A program made the position numbers and the translations under genes. Shown here one piece after another: positions 57,407 through 64,000 of a DNA stretch of 64,000 bases. The notes under the pieces are model-generated. The model had not been told where the DNA came from and did no database searches. It was given only the letters and a program-made list of their open reading frames with translations. Position 1 is the stretch's first letter, and the number at the start of each line of letters is the position of its first letter. The DNA comes from Actinospica robiniae DSM 44927 (GTDB lineage Bacteria > Actinomycetota > Actinomycetes > Streptomycetales > Catenulisporaceae): the NCBI RefSeq assembly GCF_000504285.1, contig NZ_KI632511.1, forward strand, positions 6,182,154 to 6,246,153, written 5' to 3'.

Positions 57407-58636
57407 ATGCGGATCCGCGAAGTCTTCCGGTTCGCCGTGCGCGGACTGCGGGCCAACAAGCTGCGCTCGGGCCTGACCACCCTGGGCATCCTGATCGGCG
57501 TCGGCGCGGTCATCCTGCTGATCGCGGTGGGCCAGGGCTCCGGCGCGGCGGTCCAAGCCCGGATCAACAGCCTGGGTTCGAACCTGCTGCTGGTCACGCA
57601 CCAGAGCGGCACGGTCGGCCGGGCCGCCTCCACCCGCGGCGGCAACGTCGGCTCGACCGGCGACCTCACCCCGGCGATCGCCCAGGACCTGGCCACTTCC
57701 GATCAGGACCCTGACGTCGCCGTGGTCGCGCCGGTGGCGACCACCTCGGTCACCGCCACCTTCCAGGGCGCCTCGACCACCATCTCCCAGGTGGTCGGCA
57801 CCTACCCGGCCTACCTGTCCATGTCGAACTACACCGTCAGCCAGGGCAGCTCGTTCAGCACCGACGACGTCAACCACGCGCGCAAGGACGTGGTGATCGG
57901 CCAGACCGTGGTGACCGACCTGTTCGCCTCGATCGACCCGATCGGCAAGACGATCGACATGAACAACGTGCCCTACACCGTGGTCGGCGTGCTGGCGGCC
58001 AAGGGCGGCGGCAGCACCTTCGACGACCCGGACGACGTGGCGCTCGCGCCGCTGAGCACGGTGCAGGACAGCCTCACCGGCTTCGGCTCGCTCAGCGAGA
58101 TCGCGGTGCAGGCGACCACCGCCGACTCCACCAGCGCGGCCCAGGCCGAGGTCACCAACCTGCTACTGGACTACCTGCACGAGAGCACCTCCACCGAGCA
58201 GTTCACGGTGACCAACGAGTCCTCGCTGCTCTCGACCGCGCAGTCCACCACGCAGACCTTCACCGTGCTGCTGGCCGCGGTGGCCGCGATCTCCCTGCTG
58301 GTCGGCGGAATCGGGGTGACCAACATCATGCTGGTCACGGTGACCGAGCGGACCCGGGAGATCGGCATCCGCAAGGCCCTGGGCGCGCCCAAGGGCGCGA
58401 TCCTCGGCCAGTTCCTGATCGAAGCCGTGTTCCTGTCCGTGTTCGGCGGCGCCTTGGGCGTGCTCGTGGGCATCATCGGATCCCGCTTCACCATCGACGG
58501 CATCAAACCCGTGCTGGTCCCCACCTCGATCGCGCTGGCGTTCGGCGTGTCCGCGGTGATCGGACTGGTCTTCGGCTCCCTGCCGGCCAACCGGGCGGCC
58601 AAGCTGCACCCGATCGAGGCGCTGCGCCATGAGTAA
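57407..58636 (+). CDS. MacB-type permease (FtsX-like)
   Basis: 409 residues. N-terminal helix (LTTLGILIGVGAVILLIAVG), a large extracytoplasmic MacB-type domain (about 50-270), then three helices (about 283-308, 333-360, 372-392) with the conserved VTERTREIGIRKALGAPKGA loop and the family ending LHPIEALRHE. It forms the export channel with the upstream ATPase. The next gene overlaps its end by 8 bp. Confidence 0.94.
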   Translation: MRIREVFRFAVRGLRANKLRSGLTTLGILIGVGAVILLIAVGQGSGAAVQARINSLGSNLLLVTHQSGTVGRAASTRGGNVGSTGDLTPAIAQDLATSDQDPDVAVVAPVATTSVTATFQGASTTISQVVGTYPAYLSMSNYTVSQGSSFSTDDVNHARKDVVIGQTVVTDLFASIDPIGKTIDMNNVPYTVVGVLAAKGGGSTFDDPDDVALAPLSTVQDSLTGFGSLSEIAVQATTADSTSAAQAEVTNLLLDYLHESTSTEQFTVTNESSLLSTAQSTTQTFTVLLAAVAAISLLVGGIGVTNIMLVTVTERTREIGIRKALGAPKGAILGQFLIEAVFLSVFGGALGVLVGIIGSRFTIDGIKPVLVPTSIALAFGVSAVIGLVFGSLPANRAAKLHPIEALRHE

Positions 58637-59288
58637 GACCGCGTCCCAGAAGACCGCGACTGCCAAGGAGGGCACCGTGTCCCAGGCTCCGGCGGCCGAG
58701 CCGCACAGCAAGACCGGCACGCAGGAGATGTCGGCCGAGGAACTGCTGGCCATCCCGCCGCGTGCGGACGACCTGGCCGAGGAGCTCGCGGCCCGGCCGC
58801 CGAAGGCCAAGCTGCCCCGGGTCACCCTGGCCCTGACCGGCGCGGTCCTGGTCGCCGCCGGGTTCATCGGCGGGGCGCTGGCGCAGAAGCACCTCGGGTC
58901 CTCCTCCGCCTCCAGCCGGGCCGGCTCCTTCGCCGCCGCGTTCGGCCGCGGCGGCGGCGCGGGCGCGACCGGCGCGCCCACCGGCGGCACCGGCCGGGGC
59001 GGCTTCGGCGGCGGAGGCTTCGGTGGCGGCGGGTACGGCGGTGGCGGCACCGCGAGCGCCGGCAACTCGATCAGCGGCACCGTCACCGTGGTCAGCGGCG
59101 GCACCCTGTACGTGACCGCGGCCGACGGCACCGTCTACACCGTGACCACCACGGGCTCGACCACGGTGAAGGTCTCCTCCAGCGGTTCGCTCAGCCAGAT
59201 CAAGCCGGGCCAGACGGTCACCATCGCCGGCACCGCGGACTCGGGCGGAACCGTGGCCGCCACCTCCATCACGGCAGCAACGAACTGA
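58629..59288 (+). CDS. Membrane-anchored protein with Gly/Phe repeats and DUF5666-like beta domain
   Basis: 219 residues. A cytoplasmic part of about 60 residues, one membrane helix (about 66-86), an exported Gly-rich stretch with GGFGGGGFGGGGYGGGG (about 118-135) and a small beta domain (about 142-219, SGTVTVVSGGTLYVTAADGT ... SQIKPGQTVTIAG) like DUF5666. Overlaps the permease gene, so it is part of the operon. It may be cargo or an accessory of the exporter. Confidence 0.75.
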   Translation: MSKTASQKTATAKEGTVSQAPAAEPHSKTGTQEMSAEELLAIPPRADDLAEELAARPPKAKLPRVTLALTGAVLVAAGFIGGALAQKHLGSSSASSRAGSFAAAFGRGGGAGATGAPTGGTGRGGFGGGGFGGGGYGGGGTASAGNSISGTVTVVSGGTLYVTAADGTVYTVTTTGSTTVKVSSSGSLSQIKPGQTVTIAGTADSGGTVAATSITAATN

Positions 59289-59312
59289 TTCGTCCTAGTA
59301 GGCGGGGTACCC

Positions 59313-59930
59313 ATGAAGCGGATCTACGTCAGCACCCTGGTATCGGCAGCGGCGGGCGTCGCCGCGGTCGGTCTGATCGCCGGCTGCGCCTCGAATTCCG
59401 GCTCGAGCACGGCGGCCGCCACCTCCGCGAGCAGCAGCGGCGGCAACTCGGCCTACTCCGCGTACACGCAGTGCCTCTCGGCGCACGGGGTGACCCTGCC
59501 GAGCGGCGGTTTCGGCGGTTTCGGCGGCCGGCGCAGGCCCGGCGCCGGATTCTCCCGGCCGGCCGGCGGCTTCACCGCGCGCCCCACGGGCGGCTTCGGC
59601 GGCGGCCGCGGCTTCGCCTCGGCCGACCCGAGCATGGCGGCGGCCGCGGCGGCGTGCGCCTCGGACCGGCCGACCGGCGCCTTCGGCGGCGGCGGGTTCG
59701 GCGGGGGCTTCGGCGGCGGTGCGGACAACAGCCGGCTGACCGCGTTCCGCAACTGCATGAGCCAGCAGGGCGAGGCGATACCGACCGCCCGGCCCACCGC
59801 TCCGGCCACGGGTGACGCGCGCTACCTCGGCGGCCTGAGCACGGCCGATCCCAAGGTGGCCCAGGCGCTTTCGGTCTGCAAGCCGCTGATCCCCACCGGC
59901 GCCCCCACCGGCGCGCCGACCTCGGGCTGA
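59313..59930 (+). CDS. Lipoprotein with Gly/Phe repeats and Cys motifs
   Basis: 205 residues. Signal peptide with lipobox LIAGC (Cys25). The mature part has two copies of a short Cys motif (YTQCLSAHGVTLPSG and FRNCMSQQGEAIPTA) plus Cys in AACASD and SVCKPL, separated by Gly/Phe-rich repeats (GGFGGFGG, GGGGFGGGFGGG). Proteins with C(M/L)xxHGV motifs are common exported actinobacterial lipoproteins of unknown role. Last gene before the terminator. Confidence 0.78.
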   Translation: MKRIYVSTLVSAAAGVAAVGLIAGCASNSGSSTAAATSASSSGGNSAYSAYTQCLSAHGVTLPSGGFGGFGGRRRPGAGFSRPAGGFTARPTGGFGGGRGFASADPSMAAAAAACASDRPTGAFGGGGFGGGFGGGADNSRLTAFRNCMSQQGEAIPTARPTAPATGDARYLGGLSTADPKVAQALSVCKPLIPTGAPTGAPTSG

Positions 59931-59945
59931 GCGCTGATCCCGGGC

Positions 59946-59988
59946 TCGGGCCCCGGCATTCGGCCGCATGCCGAACGCCGGGGCCCGA
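59946..59988 (+). terminator. Terminator of the exporter operon
   Basis: 19-bp arms (TCGGGCCCCGGCATTCGGC) with a single mismatch and loop CGCAT, 16 bp after the lipoprotein stop. Confidence 0.8.
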
Positions 59989-60046
59989 TTCCATTCCGTG
60001 ACATTGTTCTCAGCAGTCTTTTGGGCGGTTCGTCCAGACTGGTGCC

Positions 60047-60751
60047 GTGATGGCGACGACTGATGCTGCGGAACTGCTGATCGTCGAGGACGACAGCGAG
60101 GTGCGCGAGGCCCTGGGGCGTGCGCTCAAGCTCGAGGGCTACGGCGTCGCGCTCGCGGCGGACGGAGCGCAGGCCCTCAACGCCGTCAGCGTCTCGCCGC
60201 CGGACCTGATCGTGCTCGACGTGGCCATGCCCGGCCTCGACGGCCTCGGCGTCGCCCGGGCCCTGCGCGCGGCCAACGACCGCACCCCGGTGCTCATGCT
60301 CACCGCGCGCGACGCGGTGCAGGACCGGGTGATGGGCCTGAACGCCGGCGCCGACGACTACCTGGTCAAGCCGTTCGCGCTGGCCGAGCTGGTGGCCCGG
60401 ATCAATGCCCTGCTGCGCCGCGCCACCTCCGAGCCCCTGGTCGACCCGGGCCTGCTCAGCTGCGGCGACCTGGTGCTCGACCTCGGCGCCCGCCAGCTGC
60501 GCCGGTCCGGCCACACCGAGGACCTGACGAAGATCGAGTTCGACCTGCTCGAGCTGCTGCTGCGCAACGCCGGCCGGGTGGTCACCCGGGAGCTGATCCG
60601 GGACCGGGTCTGGGGCTACGACGGCGTGCCGGGCTCGAACTCCATGGAAGTGTTCATCTCCGTGCTGCGGCGCAAGACCGAGCCGGGCGGCGCGCCGCGG
60701 GTGATCCACACCGTGCGCGGGGTGGGGTACACCTTGCGGACGCCGTCGTGA
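60047..60751 (+). CDS. OmpR-family response regulator (MprA/TcrA-like)
   Basis: 234 residues (233 if the ATG at 60050 is used). Receiver domain: IVEDDSEVREAL, phospho-acceptor Asp in LIVLDVAMPGLDG, MLTARD, YLVKPFALAEL. Winged helix ending SMEVFISVLRRKTE and VRGVGYTLR. The kinase gene overlaps by GTGA. Transcribed downstream of, and in the same direction as, the exporter operon, so that operon is a plausible target. Confidence 0.94.
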   Translation: MMATTDAAELLIVEDDSEVREALGRALKLEGYGVALAADGAQALNAVSVSPPDLIVLDVAMPGLDGLGVARALRAANDRTPVLMLTARDAVQDRVMGLNAGADDYLVKPFALAELVARINALLRRATSEPLVDPGLLSCGDLVLDLGARQLRRSGHTEDLTKIEFDLLELLLRNAGRVVTRELIRDRVWGYDGVPGSNSMEVFISVLRRKTEPGGAPRVIHTVRGVGYTLRTPS

Positions 60752-62190
60752 GACTGCGGCTCGGACCGCGCCGGGGCTGGGGCTCCTCGCTCGGGCGGCA
60801 GAAGGGCAAGCTGCGCACCCGGATGACGCTCGCGGCCACCCTCGCGGTGTCCGTGGGCATCGGCGCCGGGGTGAGCTTCGCCTACCTGGCGCTGCGGTCC
60901 GAGCTGGTGCACAACATGCAGGCGCAGCTGGCCAAGCAGGCCACCAGCATCTCCACCTACGTGCGCCGGTCCAGCCAACCCCTGCCCGCCGTGAAGCCGC
61001 TGCCCCGGTGGCCCGGCTACCAGCGCGGCTTCGGCGACTCCGTCACCGACACGCAGATGGTCTACCAGAATGGCGACACCGGCCAGCTGGTGCAGGCCTC
61101 GACCACGGGCCAGCTGCAGCTGCCGGTCACCGCCGAGGACCGGCTGATCGCGGCGGGCACCGCGCCGGCCGGCTACCGCGACGTCAACGTGCAGGGCACG
61201 GATCTGATGCTCTACACCGTGCAGCTCGGCAAGGGCGAGGCGCTGCAGGTCGCGCTGCCGACGACCGGCCTGAACGCCGAGCTCGACCAGATAGGGCTCG
61301 AACTGGGCCTGGCCGGCCTCGGCGGCATCGTCCTGTCGGCCGCGCTGGGCTGGTGGGTGACCCGGACCGCGCTGCGCCCGGTGGCCCGGCTGACCGAGGC
61401 GGCCGAGCGCATCGCCGCCGAGCCCCGGGACCTCGCCCGCGGCATCGAGCTGGGCGGCCGGGCGGACCGGGACGAGCTCGGCCGGCTGGCCACCAGCTTC
61501 AACGCGATGCTGGCCGCGGTCCAGGACGCCACGAACCGGCAGCGGCAGCTGGTCGCGGACGCCTCGCACGAGCTGCGCACGCCGCTGACCTCGCTGCGGA
61601 TGAACGCCGAGGTGCTCGACAAGTTCGACCGGCTCGACCCGGTGGACCGCAAGCGGGTCATCGCCTCGCTGCTGGGCGGCATCGACGAGCTGACCGGCCT
61701 GGTCGCCGACACGATGGAGCTGGCCCGGGGCGAGGAGCGCGAGCCGGTGCTGGCCTACCTGCGCTGGGACGAGCTGACCCGGCGCGTGGTCGAGCGCGCC
61801 GAGGGCCACTGGCCGAAGATAGAGTTCCGCCTCGACCTGCGGCCGTGCACCGTCGTCGCCGCGTCCGACCGGCTCGAGCGGGCCGTGGGCAACATCCTGA
61901 ACAACGCGGCCAAGTTCTCCGGCGGCGAGGGCCTGATCGAACTGGCCCTGGCCACCGACGGCCGGCTCACCGTGCGCGACCACGGCCCGGGCATTCCGCC
62001 GGACGACCTGGCGCACGTCTTCGACCGCTTCTACCGTTCCGCCGCGATGCGCGACCGGCCCGGCTCCGGGCTCGGCCTGGCCATCGTGGCCCAGGTCGCC
62101 GAGGCGCACGGCGGCACCGTGACCGCGGGCAACGCGGTGCCCGGGCCCGGCGCCGTCTTCACGCTGGCGCTGCCGACGGCGGACCACTGA
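60748..62190 (+). CDS. Sensor histidine kinase with HAMP domain (MprB-like)
   Basis: 480 residues. Two membrane helices (about 29-50 and 183-207) enclose an extracytoplasmic sensor region of about 130 residues. A HAMP domain follows, then H box DASHELRTPLTSLRMNAEVL, N box NILNNAAKFS, G1 DHGPGIPP, F box FDRFYRS and G2 GSGLGLAI. Partner of the upstream regulator. The signal is unknown; envelope stress is likely by analogy with MprB. Confidence 0.94.
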   Translation: MRLRLGPRRGWGSSLGRQKGKLRTRMTLAATLAVSVGIGAGVSFAYLALRSELVHNMQAQLAKQATSISTYVRRSSQPLPAVKPLPRWPGYQRGFGDSVTDTQMVYQNGDTGQLVQASTTGQLQLPVTAEDRLIAAGTAPAGYRDVNVQGTDLMLYTVQLGKGEALQVALPTTGLNAELDQIGLELGLAGLGGIVLSAALGWWVTRTALRPVARLTEAAERIAAEPRDLARGIELGGRADRDELGRLATSFNAMLAAVQDATNRQRQLVADASHELRTPLTSLRMNAEVLDKFDRLDPVDRKRVIASLLGGIDELTGLVADTMELARGEEREPVLAYLRWDELTRRVVERAEGHWPKIEFRLDLRPCTVVAASDRLERAVGNILNNAAKFSGGEGLIELALATDGRLTVRDHGPGIPPDDLAHVFDRFYRSAAMRDRPGSGLGLAIVAQVAEAHGGTVTAGNAVPGPGAVFTLALPTADH

Positions 62191-62218
62191 CGTTCATCGG
62201 GCGCTGCGGCCCGGTCCG

Positions 62219-63466
62219 TCAGCGCTGGACGAGATCGAAGAGCCGGTCCCAGCGCTCGCCGATGACCTCGGGGGAGTACCGGGCCACCGATCCGGGCGCG
62301 GCCGCGGCCAGCTTCGCGCGCAGTTCGGCGTCGTCCATCAGCCGGCCGAGCTGGTAGCCGAAGGTCTCGGTGTTTCCGGGTGTGACCAGTACGCCGTTGA
62401 CCGTGGTCGTGCCGTCGCCGTCGGGCTCGTCGCCGCGCAGGATCTCACGCACGCCCGGGGCGCAGTCGAAGGCGATGCACGGCAGGCCGCACGAGAGCGC
62501 CTCCAGCAGCGTCATCGGGAAGCCCTCCGCGCGTGAGGCGCTCAGGAAGAGCGAGCCGCCGAGCAGGGACTCGCGGACCTGATCGGTCGCGCCTTCGAAG
62601 ACCACCGAGTCGGCCACGCCCAGCCGGGCCGCTTGAGCCTCGAGCCCGGCCCGGTCCGGCCCGTCGCCGTACAGCCGCAGCCGCCAGTCCGTCTCCGGCC
62701 GGGCGAGCACGGCCTGGGCCCACGCCTCGAGCAGCAGGTCGTAGCCCTTCTCCTGGCTCAGCCGGCCGAGTGCGACGCAGGTGTGCGCAGCGGGGTCGGC
62801 GCCGCCGGAAGCGGGCAGCGGCAGTGGATTCGCTATGGTCGTGGCGTTGTTCATCCCGCCCGAGACGGTCCAGTCGATCGCGTCCTGCTCGGTCAGCGCG
62901 ACGAACCGGGGCAGGTCTCGGTAGAGGGTCTGCACCCGCTTGCCACGGGTGGAGTTCATCGACGCGGAGTAGGACTCGTGGCTCATCCCGATCACCGGGA
63001 TGCCGCGGGTGTCCGCCAGAGCGACCCACTCCATCGCGAGCACCTGCACGCACACCACCACCGCGTTGCGCGGGTCCAGCGGGGCCAGTATCCCGCTCAG
63101 AGCGGCCGCGCCGCGGTGCTGCAGGGCGCTCCAGCGGGCCCGACGCAGCGACACGGCCGGCTGTACCACCCGCTGGTACGGGGAAGGCGGGGCGACAGCC
63201 CGCAGCGGCCGCGGATGCAGCACGCTGGTCTCGTACGGCAGCGGGCCGTCGTGCTCGGCGGCGTAGTCGTGCGGCTTGGCCACCGCGCCCAGGCCGACCA
63301 GCCGCACCCGGTGGCCGCGCGCGGCGAGGATGTCCCCTATCGACCGGGTCCAGCGCTGGGCGCCGCCCGCCTCGTCGATGTTGTTCGCCACGATCACCAC
63401 GTCGCGCGGGGTGGCGGCCCGGGTGCTCGGGCACAGCCCGGCGGCCTCGTCCACGGTCATCATCAC
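62219..63466 (-). CDS. GT4-family glycosyltransferase
   Basis: 415 residues. GT-B fold: N-terminal VVIVANNIDEAGGAQRWTRSI, C-terminal domain with CVALGRLSQEKGYDLLLEAW, FLSASRAEGFPMTLLEALSC (Glu-x7-Glu donor-binding motif) and CIAFDCAPGVREIL. Transfers a sugar from a nucleotide donor; acceptor unknown. The ATG overlaps the stop of the upstream gene (ATGA), tying it to wall or surface polymer synthesis. Confidence 0.9.
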   Translation of the reverse strand: MMMTVDEAAGLCPSTRAATPRDVVIVANNIDEAGGAQRWTRSIGDILAARGHRVRLVGLGAVAKPHDYAAEHDGPLPYETSVLHPRPLRAVAPPSPYQRVVQPAVSLRRARWSALQHRGAAALSGILAPLDPRNAVVVCVQVLAMEWVALADTRGIPVIGMSHESYSASMNSTRGKRVQTLYRDLPRFVALTEQDAIDWTVSGGMNNATTIANPLPLPASGGADPAAHTCVALGRLSQEKGYDLLLEAWAQAVLARPETDWRLRLYGDGPDRAGLEAQAARLGVADSVVFEGATDQVRESLLGGSLFLSASRAEGFPMTLLEALSCGLPCIAFDCAPGVREILRGDEPDGDGTTTVNGVLVTPGNTETFGYQLGRLMDDAELRAKLAAAAPGSVARYSPEVIGERWDRLFDLVQR

Positions 63467-64000
63467 TTCCCGCCCTTCGCGAAGAAGCGCCGGTAGACCT
63501 GCTCCGCCGCGTCGCCTTGGTCGTATTCGCCGTAGCGCCGGGCGAAGGCGCGCCGGGTCTCGGCGTGGGAGTCCTCCACCGTCAGGGCCTTGATAGACTT
63601 GAAGAAGGCCTCCGGGTCGGTGGAGTAGGGACCCGGCGCCTCGGCCGCGAGATCGAAGTAGGTGCCCCGGTCCCGGGTGTAGTCCGCCTTGTCCGCCGCG
63701 AAGAAGAGCATCGGGCGGTCCAGCAGCGCGTAGTCGAACATGACCGAGGAGAAGTCCGTGACCAGGGCGTCCGAGGCGAGGAAGAGCTCGCTGACATCCG
63801 GGTGGTGCGAGACGTCCTGGACCGCGCCGCGCGCCGCGGGCGGGACCGCGACCGTGTTGAGGTAGTGCGCGCGCACCAGCAGTACGTGGGTGCGGCCGAA
63901 CTCGCGGGCGAAGTCCTCGAAGGAGAAACCCGGCTCGAACCGGCCGCTGCGCTGCCGGAAGGTCGGCGCGTACAACAGCACCGTGCGATCGGCCGGCAGG
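63463..64000 (-). CDS. CDP-glycerol glycerophosphotransferase family protein (C-terminal part, cut by window edge)
   Basis: The frame is open to the last base of the window, reading LPADRTVLLYAPTFRQRSG, so only the C-terminal 178 residues are present. YAPTFR, VLLVRAHYLNT, HPDVSELFLASDALVTDFSS and MLFFAADKADYTRDRG are hallmark motifs of TagB/TagF-type enzymes, which add glycerol-phosphate or a related unit to wall teichoic acid-like polymers. Coupled to the GT4 gene downstream. Confidence 0.92.
   Translation of the reverse strand, partial: LPADRTVLLYAPTFRQRSGRFEPGFSFEDFAREFGRTHVLLVRAHYLNTVAVPPAARGAVQDVSHHPDVSELFLASDALVTDFSSVMFDYALLDRPMLFFAADKADYTRDRGTYFDLAAEAPGPYSTDPEAFFKSIKALTVEDSHAETRRAFARRYGEYDQGDAAEQVYRRFFAKGGK

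Overview
The window is a high-GC chromosomal segment of a filamentous, sporulating actinomycete (Actinomycetota). The evidence is the G/C-ending codon use, the SenX3-RegX3, CarD, DisA, RadA and RNA-polymerase-associated genes typical of the phylum, and the block rex-hemA-hemC-hemD-hemB next to bldN and its anti-sigma gene. As far as I recall, that block lies in the same order in Streptomyces. A fused ispDF gene and differences around the block suggest a relative of Streptomyces rather than a typical member. I cannot fix the genus from sequence alone. Almost everything is core chromosome; I see no transposase, integrase, phage gene or CRISPR array.

Layout. 1-8.6 kb: gpmA (cut by the window edge), phoU, divergent senX3-regX3, a lipoprotein, a small membrane protein, carD, fused ispDF and a phytoene-desaturase-like flavoenzyme. 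8.6-10.2 kb: a small decayed patch on the 3' side of a tRNA-Thr, with a chrB-like remnant, a VOC protein, a small membrane protein and a truncated gene. 10.4-18.6 kb: msiK-like ABC ATPase, rlmB, cysS, mutY, a secreted Gly-rich protein, disA and radA. 18.7-22.6 kb: two consecutive sigma-like proteins fused to an HxxxCxxC zinc motif, a membrane helix and a long exported tail. 22.6-33 kb: a GT-C-like membrane protein, a Cys-cluster protein, ppx, a TIM-barrel protein, proC, an MFS transporter, a phosphatase-family protein, an excisionase-type HTH protein, the tiny ribosomal protein bS22, an SDR protein and an acyltransferase. 33-37 kb: a SigE-type ECF sigma with a membrane partner, then an RsbN-like anti-sigma and bldN. 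37-45 kb: a HAD phosphatase, a glutaredoxin-like protein and the rex-hem operon. 45-55 kb: an orphan ABC ATPase, a CPBP protease-like protein, a TetR regulator, an FdhF/YdeP molybdoenzyme, several unknown membrane or secreted proteins, a Cds1-like PLP enzyme and a four-helix sensor-like membrane protein. 55-62 kb: a MacAB-type exporter operon with two exported Gly/Phe-rich proteins, followed by a two-component system. 62-64 kb: a GT4 glycosyltransferase and a truncated CDP-glycerol glycerophosphotransferase, which starts a wall or surface polymer region.

How it works together. The best-resolved unit is the redox-controlled tetrapyrrole operon. A Rex operator overlaps the rex promoter, and rex, two copies of a 27-codon ORF, hemA, hemC, a 53-codon ORF and hemD are joined by 4-base start/stop overlaps. 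The 27-codon ORF lies in an 80-bp tandem repeat inserted exactly at the rex/hemA junction. BldN and its presumed anti-sigma are next to each other, and a sequence resembling the BldN promoter precedes the anti-sigma gene, as expected for a feedback loop. Many genes in the window appear leaderless, with a TAnnnT -10 element 6-8 nt before the start codon; this decides several start choices here.
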